64,000 nt of DNA. Origin: Candidatus Sericytochromatia bacterium (GTDB lineage: Bacteria > Cyanobacteriota > Sericytochromatia > UBA7694). Of the stretch, positions 1 through 8,996 are shown piece after piece. The stretch spans positions 421,393 to 485,392 of the forward strand of contig JADMKE010000004.1 in NCBI GenBank assembly GCA_018780035.1. Reading direction: 5' to 3'. The notes below the pieces were generated by a model. It was not told the DNA's origin. It saw nothing but the letters and a program-made list of their open reading frames with translations, and ran no database searches. The position numbers and the translations under genes are program-made. Position 1 is the first letter of the stretch; each line of letters starts with the position of its first letter.

Positions 1-30
1 CCGCCCTTTTTTTCGGCGCAGTTACTGTGA

Positions 31-126
31 TTAGAAGTTCTCTGAGAAAAGCGCTTTAATCCGCTTGGGGCCATGCCAGCAGATCATCGGTGCTCGGCCC
101 GTGTCAAAAGTGCGGTATTGATTCAT
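31..126 (-). CDS. possible 31-residue microprotein
   Basis: A short frame of 31 codons runs from an ATG at 126 to a TAA at 31, just downstream of the ankyrin gene on the same strand. A GGGGATG stretch about three bases upstream could serve as a ribosome binding site. The peptide has one Cys, one Trp and a basic middle, and I recognise no family. It may equally be chance sequence or a remnant of a longer gene left of the window. Confidence 0.2.
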   Translation of the reverse strand: MNQYRTFDTGRAPMICWHGPKRIKALFSENF

Positions 127-181
127 GCTCATCCCCAGGGGTTGAGTTTTGATGCCGTGATAGATTTTTCTTTGAGAATAG

Positions 182-2662
182 TCAATTTCTGATCGTCATC
201 AATAAATAATGACTACATTCAGAAGCATAATCAAGCATTGTTTTTTCCAAACGATCTTGTGCAAAGGGATTAACTCCCTGCTGAATTAAAAAATGAATGG
301 TGTCCAAATCGGAACAAACCAAAGCTGCTTGCATCAGGGTTGTCATACCCTCTCTATTGTGGGCTTTTGGGTTGGCTCCGTATTTAACCAAAGCCTTTAT
401 GGCTTCAAGGTTTCGACTGCTAATGGCGTTAAAAAGGGGCGGCTCTTCACTGCTATTTGTCAGATTTGGATCGAGCCCTTGAGTCAGTAGGTATTTTAAG
501 ATCTCTGTTCGGTCTGAGTCAAGAGAAGCTGCAGACAAGAGGTCTCTATAAAGAGTTTTATTTTGAAGTTTAGCGCCATTTTTGATTATGAATTTGATTG
601 TTTCTAATGTTTTTTCATAGTTATTCTGAAAAATAAGGTGATCTAAAACAGTTTGTCCTGATTCATCTTGAAGATCAGGATCAACTCCTTGCAAGATCAG
701 CAATCTGATCAGACTGGGGTTATATGGGCCCCTATTATTGTCGATAATTTTCCGGTAAAGGGCGATAACTTCAGGCGCTAGGGGATTCAGTTCAACCCCC
801 TCTTGGATAAAATATTGGATCATGTCCGCATTTTCTGAATCCAAGGCTTGCTGGAACAGAGATGGATTCCGCTTCAATCGTGCTTTGAAATGGGGGGCTT
901 TTTCAAGAACCCATTGCAGGGTTTTTAAGTGCCCTCTCCGAATCGCAAGGTCAAAAATTTCCTCTGGTTTTTCTGCTTCCTGTACCAAGAACTTGATAAT
1001 TTCATCATAATTTTGTTCTAAAGCCTTATTGTTATTATAACTGGCTTTATCCAGGGCCAATTCAATGGCTTTGGGGAAGATATTTTGCTTAAAATAGGCT
1101 TGGCGATCCTGTTGATAATAGGTTTTGAATAAGGCCACGTCTGCAAAAATTAAAGCAGCATTTAATCGATCTTCCGGCACTTTGCTAAACTGTGCCATAT
1201 ACTCAATCACATGTTTATTGCTTTGAGAAAAAGGAGCCTCAATCACTTTTTGAAAAGATGTCTCACCTCCTTTACTTTTTTTATCTATGTTGGCCCCATT
1301 TGAAATTAAGAAATTCAGCAATGTGATTCTTTTTTGGATCGTATCCTGTATCAGTTTATTTTTAATTAAATAAATGTCTTTTTTATACCAAAATGAATCA
1401 ATTTTTTCAAGTTCAGTACTGAATTCAGAAGATGAAAAATCTGCAGCTTCTTCCAAAACGGTACAAATACTGTCTTCATCAAATATGTTAATATCGAGAC
1501 CTTTTTGAATAAAATATTCAAGCATATTTAAATGACCAGCTTGGACTGCATTCACAAAGGCCATGGGTGAATGTTCATATTCTGCAGGTTTAAGCTGAAG
1601 GGTTTCAAAAAAATCTTGTACCAACTCCAGTTCCCCTGTGTACACAGCCTTACTGAGGTAATATGCGGCCAGGCCATTCAGCTTTGCTCCGTGTTCTCTC
1701 AGATAACGGAGTATTTTAAGATTCCCTGCCCGAATGGCCCAGATTAATGGTGGCATTGTGTCTTCCCATGTGCCGAAATCGAACGGATACGATTTTGGGT
1801 TTATGGCTTCGATATCTGCACCGGATTCTATCAGAAAGGCAACTGTCTCAAATTGCTTACAATGTGCAGCAGCTTTCAATGGGTTGGGTAAGCCAATATG
1901 GCGGTTCAGATCTGCTCCTTTTTGAAGTAAATCTTTGAGCGTTTGCAGCTTCCCCAAACAGGCCGTAGCTATCAGTTTTTCCTGAGAATCTTTGCTGTAG
2001 GGCAGTAAAAATTGCAAGATATCTAAATTGTCTGTCTTTACGGATGCCATCAAAGCTGTAACGTCAAATTTTGATTTAAAGGAAGGGTCTGCCCCTGAAG
2101 CCACTAGAAACTTAACTGCGTCAAAATGACCATGACGGACAGCCAAAATCAAAGGCGAATTCTCTTCTTTTTCCCCCACATAATTGGGATCCGCTCCGTG
2201 AGTAAGTAGGTATTTTAAAATATCTAAATTGCCAACTTTTGCAGCCTCAAACAAAGGAGAACTTTCAAATTCACCATGTTGACCAGATAGGGTATAAGCA
2301 TTGGTATCTGCACCATTGTCAACCAAGAGCTTGACCAGCTCAAATTGTTGCGATTTGATTGCCTCTGACAACAAAGAATCACCTGAAAAATACTTTTTAT
2401 TGACGTCAGCTCCATTTTCAATTAAATAGCGAGAAATTTCAAGATTCCGGTTACCTACAGCATCTGCCAGTGGGACTCCCGTATTCCAGCTTCCATCAAC
2501 TTTTGCTCCTTGCTTGATTAAAAATTTGACCTGCGCCAAATTTGGGGTATTAATCGCTTGAAGCAATGCTATATCTAAATCAACATCCGCCCAACCTGGG
2601 AATGCCAAAAGAAGTCCCCCAAAACTGAGAAACAAAATCAACAGCCCATGTTTTAATCTCAT
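182..2662 (-). CDS. exported ankyrin-repeat protein
   Basis: This 826-residue protein opens with a clear Sec signal peptide: basic MRLKH, a Leu/Phe-rich core and a probable cleavage site after GWA near residue 25. The rest is made almost entirely of ankyrin repeats, seen as recurring blocks of the type 'NLDILKYLLTHGADPN' at about 33-residue spacing. The repeats are regular in the first third and last quarter and more diverged, with longer loops, between about residues 370 and 640. Ankyrin repeats bind other proteins and no catalytic domain is visible. The signal peptide places it in the periplasm or outside the cell. It is monocistronic here, with 336 bases of apparently empty DNA on its 5' side. 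The partner is unknown. Confidence 0.9.
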   Translation of the reverse strand: MRLKHGLLILFLSFGGLLLAFPGWADVDLDIALLQAINTPNLAQVKFLIKQGAKVDGSWNTGVPLADAVGNRNLEISRYLIENGADVNKKYFSGDSLLSEAIKSQQFELVKLLVDNGADTNAYTLSGQHGEFESSPLFEAAKVGNLDILKYLLTHGADPNYVGEKEENSPLILAVRHGHFDAVKFLVASGADPSFKSKFDVTALMASVKTDNLDILQFLLPYSKDSQEKLIATACLGKLQTLKDLLQKGADLNRHIGLPNPLKAAAHCKQFETVAFLIESGADIEAINPKSYPFDFGTWEDTMPPLIWAIRAGNLKILRYLREHGAKLNGLAAYYLSKAVYTGELELVQDFFETLQLKPAEYEHSPMAFVNAVQAGHLNMLEYFIQKGLDINIFDEDSICTVLEEAADFSSSEFSTELEKIDSFWYKKDIYLIKNKLIQDTIQKRITLLNFLISNGANIDKKSKGGETSFQKVIEAPFSQSNKHVIEYMAQFSKVPEDRLNAALIFADVALFKTYYQQDRQAYFKQNIFPKAIELALDKASYNNNKALEQNYDEIIKFLVQEAEKPEEIFDLAIRRGHLKTLQWVLEKAPHFKARLKRNPSLFQQALDSENADMIQYFIQEGVELNPLAPEVIALYRKIIDNNRGPYNPSLIRLLILQGVDPDLQDESGQTVLDHLIFQNNYEKTLETIKFIIKNGAKLQNKTLYRDLLSAASLDSDRTEILKYLLTQGLDPNLTNSSEEPPLFNAISSRNLEAIKALVKYGANPKAHNREGMTTLMQAALVCSDLDTIHFLIQQGVNPFAQDRLEKTMLDYASECSHYLLMTIRN

Positions 2663-2998
2663 CTGGTATCTTTCTTGCAGCTTAAAGGATTTCTTGGATA
2701 TGTAACTAAAATTTTCTAGGTCATATATGGGTGATCATTGTTAGATTTTAGCCTAAAAATAGCATTTATTGTAATTAATGCCTTCACTTTAGCGCTTTCC
2801 AAAAAAAACTGCCGATGAATTGCAAGCCCTTTCTACAGTGCTGCTTGCGCCGAAGAGCACATAGGGCTTTGACTTCCCCTGTTGCTTCCCTTGTCTCATT
2901 CAAAATAAGTCGGGTTTGATAAAACTGGGAAACCTGGGCGGGAACGTGCAGTAAGAGGCCTGTGATTGCCTGAGGAAAATGTTTAAATCCTCAACTGC
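2663..2998. other. intergenic region without a convincing gene
   Basis: About 336 bases separate the ankyrin gene from the upstream lipoprotein gene. Both are read leftward, so this stretch should hold the ankyrin promoter and the lipoprotein 3' end. The half next to the ankyrin gene (about 2690-2800) is AT-rich, as expected of a promoter. The only frame of any length is a 36-codon one on the minus strand near 2800-2910, with no ribosome binding site I trust. I see no strong hairpin terminator. Confidence 0.5.
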
Positions 2999-3805
2999 TT
3001 ACAGACCCACTTGGGGGCAGACCACCGTCTGCTGATACGGATTTTCACTGTTCAGGCTCAACGCCGTTTGGGGAGTGCCGAGGGGTTGGCTTTGGCAGGC
3101 CTGTTTGGTCTTCTTTTGGGTGTCGATCAGGTAATAGGTAACGGGCTCAGGTGGGGTGCGTTGAAGGGCAAAGCCGGTAATACTCTGACCGATGCCCACC
3201 AACCATAGCTCGGGCTGCGCAGTGGGAAAGAGTTGGACGGGGGCATGGCTGAAGCGCATTAAGCTGCTCTGCTGCTTGTTTTGCAGATCCAAGACTTCCA
3301 AGCTCTGGCCAGAGAGAAAATACAGTTTGTCTTTGAGGGGCACCCATTTGTGGGCACTTTGGGGAAAACGGTAAAACAAATTCGCTGTCATGCGCTGGGT
3401 GTCGAGGCTGTAAATGACCTGACCCTTGTCATCTGAGCCCGTGAACAAGAGGGTTTGATCGTCTTGCCACCAGAGCTGATCGTCCAAAATTTCGTAGTCC
3501 TTTTGCACGTTGAGGGGAATGGGCAGGGTTTTGACCGTGCTTTTTGCCTGGGTATCCACGATGCTGATTTGAATGCCGTGGTATTGGTTAAAGGGCACCA
3601 CTCTCTCATCAATGCCCTGCCAGATCGCAATTTTACTGCGATTGGGGGATTTGACTGCTTCCATAATGCTCAGCTTGGCTGAAGATTCACTGGAATTGAC
3701 AGGACTTGCGCTGGCGGTTGGCAAGGTACTTTGGCTATTCGGTGGCTGGCAGGCCAATAATAAACTCAGCGCATGTAAAACAAGCAGACCGGAAAGCGCT
3801 TTCAT
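2999..3805 (-). CDS. putative lipoprotein, probable beta-propeller
   Basis: The 268-residue product starts with a lipoprotein signal peptide ending in LLAC, so Cys19 would be lipidated. A Ser/Thr/Pro-rich linker follows, up to about residue 45. The remainder shows repeated strand-turn units such as 'DDQLWWQDDQTLLFTGSDD', 'LDTQ' and 'LIDTQ', which resemble WD40/TolB-type propeller blades. Only about four or five blades can be traced. No catalytic motif is seen. A TTATAATG sequence near 3867-3876, read leftward, could be its -10 element. It is divergent from aroE. The family is not recognised beyond the fold type. Confidence 0.8.
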   Translation of the reverse strand: MKALSGLLVLHALSLLLACQPPNSQSTLPTASASPVNSSESSAKLSIMEAVKSPNRSKIAIWQGIDERVVPFNQYHGIQISIVDTQAKSTVKTLPIPLNVQKDYEILDDQLWWQDDQTLLFTGSDDKGQVIYSLDTQRMTANLFYRFPQSAHKWVPLKDKLYFLSGQSLEVLDLQNKQQSSLMRFSHAPVQLFPTAQPELWLVGIGQSITGFALQRTPPEPVTYYLIDTQKKTKQACQSQPLGTPQTALSLNSENPYQQTVVCPQVGL

Positions 3806-3968
3806 TGTGCGTTCTTTTCCTTGTGTTTCAGGATTTTTCAGTGCATTCTGTTTGGGGATGCTTGGGCATTATAACATTTGGCTTAAACCCCGGTTTTGCC
3901 CCCATTTTGAGGTAGAATACAGGCAGACCCTTTTGGGCACCATCTCAATGCAATCAGGGAGAAAGACC

Positions 3969-4871
3969 ATGCCCCACGTTGATCAACATACCCAGGTGGT
4001 GGGCCTGCTCGGCTACCCCCTTCACCACAGTTTTTCCCCTTCGATGCACAATGCCGCCTTTGAAGCTTTAAATCTGAACTATGTGTATATTCCTCTGCCG
4101 GTGCCGCCGGGCCGCCTGAGTGAGGCGGTTCAGGGCCTGCGCGCCCTCAATTTGATTGGTGCCAATGTGACCATTCCCCACAAAGAGGAGATCATCCCCT
4201 TTCTTGATTATGTAACCGAAGAAGCCCAATTGGCGGGGGCCGTTAATACCCTGTTTTGGACCGAAGACGGCTATCTCGTCGGTGACAATACCGACGTCGA
4301 AGGCTTTCGCCGCACCCTCAAGCAGTGGCAGATCGATCTTGAAGGGCGCACGGCGGCGATCATTGGCTCTGGCGGCGCAGCGCGGGCTGTGGCTGTGGCC
4401 CTGGCGCGCACGGGGGTCAAAGAAATTATCTTTTGGGCCCGGCGCTATGAGGCCGTACAGCGGGTGATTGAAGATCTGCAGCCACTTTTTCCTGAATTGG
4501 TCTGGAGTTCGCACACCAAATCCACCCCAGTCTGGGCCGATGATCTGACCCGCACCTCGCTTTTGGTCAATGCCTCTCCGGCTGGGATGTTCCCCCATGT
4601 TGACGATACCCCGCTCAGCCGCTCGCTGCTGGGCATGTTGCCAGAAGGGGCCCATGTCTACGATCTGGTCTACAATCCCATGCAGACCCTGCTCTTAAAA
4701 ACCGCCCAAGAACTGGGCACACTCCAGACCCATTCGGGGGTGGACATGCTGGTCTACCAGGGGGCTGTGGCCTTTGAGCGCTGGACCGGGCAATCGCCGT
4801 CAGTTGATCTGATGCGCCGGGTGGTACAAGAGCGTCTGGGGTTGCACTTGGCTGATTCGGAAAAAATTTAA
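3969..4871 (+). CDS. aroE: shikimate dehydrogenase
   Basis: This enzyme reduces 3-dehydroshikimate to shikimate with NADPH in the cytoplasmic pathway to chorismate and aromatic amino acids. The 300-residue protein has the substrate-binding 'HSFSPSMHN' motif at 20-28, the catalytic Lys72 in NVTIPHK, 'GAVNTL' at 90-95, and 'GDNTDVEGF' at 105-113 with catalytic Asp109. The nucleotide-binding GSGGAARA is at 133-140. I chose the ATG at 3969 because AGGGA lies eight bases upstream and the protein then starts a few residues before the conserved GYPLHHS block. The open frame itself runs back to 3573, antisense to the lipoprotein gene. Length fits the family. Confidence 0.95.
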   Translation: MPHVDQHTQVVGLLGYPLHHSFSPSMHNAAFEALNLNYVYIPLPVPPGRLSEAVQGLRALNLIGANVTIPHKEEIIPFLDYVTEEAQLAGAVNTLFWTEDGYLVGDNTDVEGFRRTLKQWQIDLEGRTAAIIGSGGAARAVAVALARTGVKEIIFWARRYEAVQRVIEDLQPLFPELVWSSHTKSTPVWADDLTRTSLLVNASPAGMFPHVDDTPLSRSLLGMLPEGAHVYDLVYNPMQTLLLKTAQELGTLQTHSGVDMLVYQGAVAFERWTGQSPSVDLMRRVVQERLGLHLADSEKI

Positions 4872-5022
4872 CTTATTCACCATAAAAATTCTTTTTGCCG
4901 CGATTAATTTCCGGTAAAATATATATTATCCGCAGAAGTGGATCAAGGGGATCAATTTAACCTGATCAGACTTGGCTATTTCTGTCATTTCAAGGGACGC
5001 ACTCAAAAAGGAGATGCAACCA

Positions 5023-6144
5023 ATGCCCCAAGATATTATTTCATCTGTTGGAGATTCACACCTGTTTCAGGAAATGTCCAATCAGGGCCACGAACAGGTG
5101 GTCCATTTCTACGATGAATCTGTTGGCCTCAAGGCCATTGTCGCCATTCACAGCACCGTGCTCGGCCCTGCTTTGGGCGGAACCCGCATGTGGCCCTACG
5201 AGTCCGAAGCCGAAGCCCTCAAAGACGTTCTGCGCCTCTCACGCGGCATGACGTATAAAGCGGCGGTAGCAGGGCTCAATTTGGGGGGTGGCAAAGCGGT
5301 GATTATTGCCGATCCCAAAAAAGACAAAAGTGAAGCGCTCTTTCGAACCTTTGGGCGCTTTGTGGAAAGTCTCGGTGGCCGGTACATTACCGCCGAAGAT
5401 GTGGGTATCAACGTCAACGATATGGAATATGTGCGCATGGAAACCCGCCACGTGACCGGCCTTTCTCGGGCCATGGGTGGCAGTGGAGACCCCTCCCCGA
5501 TCACGGCCCAAGGCGTGTTTCAGGGCATGCGGGCCTGTGTCGAAGAACTCTATGGCAATGATTCGCTCAAAGGCAAGCGCGTGATGATTCAGGGGCTGGG
5601 CCACGTCGGCACGGCTTTGGCTGAATTGCTCTCACAGGCCCAGGCTGAGTTGGTTTTGACCGACTTGGACATGGGTTACGCTGAAGAGGTGGCTGCGCGT
5701 TTTAAGGGCCAAGCGATTGATCCGAGTGAGGTCTTTAATATTGAAGGGGATATCTACTCCCCGGCTGCTTTGGGAGGCACGATCAACGATCGTTCGCTGA
5801 GCCATTTTGGTTACAAAATTGTGGCCGGTTCGGCCAATAACCAGCTCGAAGACGAAATTCGCCATGGTATTGCGCTCAAAGACAAAGGCATCCTCTATGC
5901 TCCCGATTACGTGATCAACGCTGGGGGCCTGATCAATGTTTGGAACGAGCTGCAAGGCTATAACAAGCGCAAGGCCCTCAAAGAGGTTGAAGGCATTTAC
6001 AAGGCCCTCAAACAGATCTTTTTGATTGCCCAAAAAGAGGATTTGCCGACCAATTTGGCCTCCAATCGCTTGGCCGAACGCCGAATTGAGCAATTGTCCA
6101 AGCTGAGTCGGATTCACATTCCGACAGCGAGCAAATCTCGCTAA
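5023..6144 (+). CDS. Glu/Leu/Phe/Val dehydrogenase, leucine dehydrogenase type
   Basis: The product is an NAD-dependent amino acid dehydrogenase that interconverts a branched-chain amino acid and its 2-oxo acid with release of ammonia. The N-terminal catalytic domain carries Lys79 (GMTYKAAVAG) and Lys91 (NLGGGKAVI). Their 12-residue spacing matches the two active-site lysines of leucine dehydrogenases. 'AEDVGINVNDM' and 'GSGDPSPITAQGV' are also close to that subfamily, and GLGHVGTALAEL begins the NAD-binding domain. AAAAAGGAG nine bases upstream selects the ATG at 5023, giving 373 residues, close to the usual ~364. An in-frame ATG at 5014 overlaps that ribosome binding site. Substrate preference (Leu versus Val or Phe) cannot be settled here. 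Confidence 0.93.
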   Translation: MPQDIISSVGDSHLFQEMSNQGHEQVVHFYDESVGLKAIVAIHSTVLGPALGGTRMWPYESEAEALKDVLRLSRGMTYKAAVAGLNLGGGKAVIIADPKKDKSEALFRTFGRFVESLGGRYITAEDVGINVNDMEYVRMETRHVTGLSRAMGGSGDPSPITAQGVFQGMRACVEELYGNDSLKGKRVMIQGLGHVGTALAELLSQAQAELVLTDLDMGYAEEVAARFKGQAIDPSEVFNIEGDIYSPAALGGTINDRSLSHFGYKIVAGSANNQLEDEIRHGIALKDKGILYAPDYVINAGGLINVWNELQGYNKRKALKEVEGIYKALKQIFLIAQKEDLPTNLASNRLAERRIEQLSKLSRIHIPTASKSR

Positions 6145-6165
6145 AGCTGACTTTTTCCGAAAGTG

Positions 6166-6229
6166 CCCGCTCTTTTCAACTTCGTCCCTGCGACTCTGTT
6201 CAGGGAGCTGATTGAAAGGAGCGGGTTTT
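6166..6229. terminator. long hairpin terminator between convergent genes
   Basis: CCCGCTCTTTTCAA at 6166-6179 pairs with TTGAAAGGAGCGGG at 6212-6225, giving 14 pairs with one G-U. An inner TCCCTG/CAGGGA hairpin fills the loop, and TTTT follows on the plus strand. It sits between the dehydrogenase gene and the convergent small gene and may serve both. Confidence 0.75.
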
Positions 6230-6252
6230 GCGTTTAAATCACGTCTGTGAAT

Positions 6253-6600
6253 CTAAGCGCGGTAGTCCAAAAGCACTTGGGTGGGCAATCCGGGCATGGG
6301 CTGATTGAGGTCCACGCCCGTGCATTCCAAGACACCGTCTTTCAAAAAGGTATCAGAGCTGCCTTTGGCGCCTGCAAAGGTCTGGAACATTTTGAGGGCA
6401 TCATCGCTTTCGAGATAGACCAGCAAAAAATCGCCCATCGGGGTCTGTTGCAGGTGCCAGCTTTCGACGGGCACACCAAGTTCTTTTTGAGAAGCATCAA
6501 AGGCCGCTGTGTGCTCACCGCTGTTGAGGGCCTGGGCAATTTCGCGAACGCGCTCGGTTTTTCCGGGCAGAATCGGGAACATGGCAGAAAAAATAGCCAC
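6253..6600 (-). CDS. small DUF6176-like protein
   Basis: This is a 115-residue cytoplasmic protein. A GTG at 6600 is the likely start because AAAAGGAG lies upstream at good spacing and the protein then begins VAIFSAMFPILPGK. The core 'ESWHLQQTPMGDFLLVYLES' followed by a DDALKMFQTF helix suggests a ferredoxin-like alpha/beta fold, as in the DUF6176 and antibiotic-biosynthesis-monooxygenase-like groups. That assignment is from memory of the motif, not a search. No cofactor-binding residues are evident. It is convergent with the dehydrogenase gene and divergent from the lipoprotein gene at 6694, whose upstream region overlaps its own. Confidence 0.75.
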   Translation of the reverse strand: MAIFSAMFPILPGKTERVREIAQALNSGEHTAAFDASQKELGVPVESWHLQQTPMGDFLLVYLESDDALKMFQTFAGAKGSSDTFLKDGVLECTGVDLNQPMPGLPTQVLLDYRA

Positions 6601-6693
6601 TTGTAAATCTCCTTTTGACTCTGAAAAGTACGGGCATTCTAGCACAAAGAGAGTGTCGATTTGAATTCGGCACAAAGGGGTATAAACAGGGGT

Positions 6694-7563
6694 ATGGTTT
6701 GGCGTTTTAAATCATCTTTGGGACTCTGGGTGGGGGTTGGCTTTTGTCTGTCTGCTTTATTAAGCTGTGAACCACCCCCAAGCAAACCTGCAAGATTTCC
6801 TTTGTCCACTTCCTTTCAAGCCCTGGAAAAACGCTATCAGATCGCGATTTATTATGACCAATTGCAAAAAACTGTGCCGGATTATTGGCGTCAGGCCCCA
6901 ATCAGCTTTGACTACATCCCGATCTCAGAAAAAGATCTCAATTTGCTTTATCCGCCGATCCAGGCCGCTTTGGCCCAGTATCCAGATGCGGTGATCAAAA
7001 ATAATCTAAGGGCCTTGGGCCTGGCCAAACAGCTGAGCTTTTTTAATACCCAGTATGGGGCCACCTATACCGAAACCCAGCCCCAGCGCAACACGATTTA
7101 CCTGTCTCGCATTCCGAATTTGGACGAGGCAGAGGTCTATGATTATGTTCTTGATTCCGTGCACCATGAATTCAGTTCAATTCTGCTCAAAAAATACCCT
7201 TTCCCCGAAAAGGCCTGGCGGGCCGCCAATCCAAAAGGCTTTCGTTATCAGTATGAAAGCAGCGATAACCCAGGTCTGACGGCCATGCAAAACAGCGATG
7301 TGCATCAAACAGGGGCCATTTTTTTTAGCAACGGTTTTTTAAGCGCTTATTCTCAGGCCAGTCTCGAAGAAGATCTGAATGTCTTTTCGGGTGAGGTCTT
7401 TACCCATCCCCAGGCCATTTTAGAGAAAGCGCGCCGCTATCCACGCCTTGCCCAAAAACTCAGGGTCTGGTTGGGCTTTTATGCAGGCCTGGATCCAAGC
7501 TTTAAAACCAAACCGCTGTTTCAAAACTTGACCAAAGCGGGTTTTCGCGCATCAAACAAATAA
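6694..7563 (+). CDS. putative lipoprotein with degenerate zinc-peptidase-like motif
   Basis: The 289-residue product has a lipoprotein signal peptide (core LWVGVGFCLSALLSC), making Cys25 the likely lipidated residue. A longer frame opens at 6661, but the ATG at 6694 follows AACAGGGGT and gives a normal signal peptide. Residues 157-162 read HHEFSS. Putative zinc peptidases anchored as lipoproteins, well known in Bacteroidetes, have HExxH there, so this copy has Ser162 where the second His is expected. A general resemblance to that lipoprotein group is inferred from the flanking 'LDEAEVYDYVLDSVHHEF'. The last 12 bases overlap the convergent gene. Confidence 0.8.
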   Translation: MVWRFKSSLGLWVGVGFCLSALLSCEPPPSKPARFPLSTSFQALEKRYQIAIYYDQLQKTVPDYWRQAPISFDYIPISEKDLNLLYPPIQAALAQYPDAVIKNNLRALGLAKQLSFFNTQYGATYTETQPQRNTIYLSRIPNLDEAEVYDYVLDSVHHEFSSILLKKYPFPEKAWRAANPKGFRYQYESSDNPGLTAMQNSDVHQTGAIFFSNGFLSAYSQASLEEDLNVFSGEVFTHPQAILEKARRYPRLAQKLRVWLGFYAGLDPSFKTKPLFQNLTKAGFRASNK

Positions 7564-8514
7564 ACCCAGGCTTTGCAGGCGCTGAAGTTTGGCTTCAATG
7601 GCCTGCCACTCTGGCTGAATATAAACCTGGGCATAATTGCCCGCAATAAACGCCGCCAAAAGTGGGAATAAGTCACTGGCTTGGCCGCGTTCCCACTCGC
7701 CTGACTCAGATGTCTGCCTGAGGGTTTTTTCTTGCGCTGGGTACCAGCTCTGGGCCTGCAGCACCCTGTTTGTTTGCTGACTTTGCAGCTCGTTTAAGGC
7801 CGGTTTTAAAGCTTCTTGGGTCAATGGCTCACGGCAGATCAGGGCCCAATTGCAGACAAAATGCAGGGCCCGCAGCAAATCGTAATTGTAAAAGCGCGGA
7901 AACAGGGGCTGTAACCAGAGGGGGTCAATCATCTTGCCTTGCGAACTTTGAAAAAGCCTGCGTTTTAAAAGCGATTCAGCGCCTTGGCGCAAGAGGTCTT
8001 GTTCGACCTTTGAGCGTTGCTGTTTTTGCAAGAGGGCTTCCAAGATGGGCAGTGTCGAGACCAGTGAGCTGCGTTTGGACTGTGTATACACCGCTTCATC
8101 ACAATTATAACCGCCATCGGGCAATTGATAGCGAATCAGCCATTCTTCCAGCCAGGGCCAGTCCTGCCAGGGATCTCGTCCTCCTGCGAGTAGAATCTGT
8201 ATGGCGGTGCCGAGGGCGCAGTGGCAGAGGATGTGCCGATAGGGGTCGATATCCGCGGGCAATTCGCTTTCAAGCAGGGGAAAAAAAGGCAAATAATGCC
8301 CAGCCAACAAATCGGCAAAACGCTCAAAGACCCCAGGGCTCAGCTGCTGAATCTGCCCCGTCTCCAATAAAAACGTCAATTTCCACCAGAGATGATCCCA
8401 TTTGGGCCAATAGGGATCTGCAAGGGGGGGCCAAGGGGCTTCCAACTCACTGAGCAGGGTTTGCAGAGCGGGCTGAAGTTCGTTTGGAAAAGTCGGTATT
8501 TGAACCAATTGCAT
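7552..8514 (-). CDS. hypothetical protein, possible alpha/alpha-toroid fold
   Basis: The 320-residue protein has no signal peptide. Residues around 'WLIRYQLPDGGYNCDEA' match the QLPDGG-type repeat of prenyltransferases and squalene/hopene cyclases. The surrounding Trp- and Leu-rich helices (WPPLADPYWPKWDHLWWKLTFL near the N-terminus) fit a helical toroid. The DXDD motif of cyclases is absent, so catalysis of that kind is unlikely. The gene starts at an ATG at 8514, divergent from cutA with 88 bases between, and its 3' end overlaps the preceding convergent gene by 12 bases. Function is unknown. Confidence 0.75.
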   Translation of the reverse strand: MQLVQIPTFPNELQPALQTLLSELEAPWPPLADPYWPKWDHLWWKLTFLLETGQIQQLSPGVFERFADLLAGHYLPFFPLLESELPADIDPYRHILCHCALGTAIQILLAGGRDPWQDWPWLEEWLIRYQLPDGGYNCDEAVYTQSKRSSLVSTLPILEALLQKQQRSKVEQDLLRQGAESLLKRRLFQSSQGKMIDPLWLQPLFPRFYNYDLLRALHFVCNWALICREPLTQEALKPALNELQSQQTNRVLQAQSWYPAQEKTLRQTSESGEWERGQASDLFPLLAAFIAGNYAQVYIQPEWQAIEAKLQRLQSLGLFV

Positions 8515-8602
8515 TTATTTAGCTTAACACAGCCTGCGGTCTTTCCGATTGGTTGCCTGAAAGGCCCCATTCCCCTTAAACTGAGGATAGACGGAGAAGA
8601 CA

Positions 8603-8950
8603 ATGAGCGATTTTGGCAGCGAATTGGGGACCGATTATTGCGTGGTTTATCTGACCGCGGCTTCGTTGGAGCAGGCGCAGCTTTTGGCTGATACCCTGGT
8701 TCAAGAACAGCTTGCGGCCTGTGTTAATCGCGTGGGTCCCGTGCATTCCACCTATCTTTGGCAGGGAGAACTCTGCCAAGATCAAGAATATTTGTTGATT
8801 GTCAAAACCCGTCAAATGCGCTTGAGCGCTTTAACGGCCCGTGTGCAGGCTTTACACAGTTACGAAGTGCCTGAGGTGATCGCTTTGCCGATTGTCGGTG
8901 GTCTCGATCGCTATCTCAAGTGGATCGGCTCCCAGACCCCAGATCTTTAA
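8603..8950 (+). CDS. cutA: CutA1 divalent-ion tolerance protein
   Basis: At 115 residues this has the length and pattern of CutA: 'VVYLTAASLEQAQLLADTL', then 'QLAACVNRVGPVHSTYLWQG' and 'SYEVPEVIALPI', finishing in a short aromatic tail (YLKWI). CutA is a very stable cytoplasmic trimer with a ferredoxin-like fold. It was linked to copper and other metal tolerance in E. coli, though its biochemical role is still unclear. ACGGAGAAGACA before the ATG gives a ribosome binding site. The peptidase gene follows 46 bases downstream and may be co-transcribed. Confidence 0.95.
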   Translation: MSDFGSELGTDYCVVYLTAASLEQAQLLADTLVQEQLAACVNRVGPVHSTYLWQGELCQDQEYLLIVKTRQMRLSALTARVQALHSYEVPEVIALPIVGGLDRYLKWIGSQTPDL

Positions 8951-8996
8951 GCAAGATCCTTAAGCAAGACCCCTCATCAATCCCCGGAGAATTTTT

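Noticed and set aside
2800..2910. 36-codon minus-strand frame between the ankyrin and lipoprotein genes
   Set aside because: It has no convincing ribosome binding site and no recognisable sequence. A frameshifted tail of the lipoprotein gene was also considered but gives only a few extra residues.
3573..3968. 132-codon N-terminal extension of aroE
   Set aside because: It lies antisense to the lipoprotein gene and the family begins at the ATG at 3969, which has a ribosome binding site.
4068..4655. 195-codon minus-strand frame inside aroE
   Set aside because: It overlaps a clear housekeeping gene, has no ribosome binding site and has shadow-type composition.
7770..8453. 227-codon plus-strand frame, Arg/Cys-rich
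   Set aside because: It is antisense to the toroid-like gene at 7552 and its composition is typical of a shadow frame.
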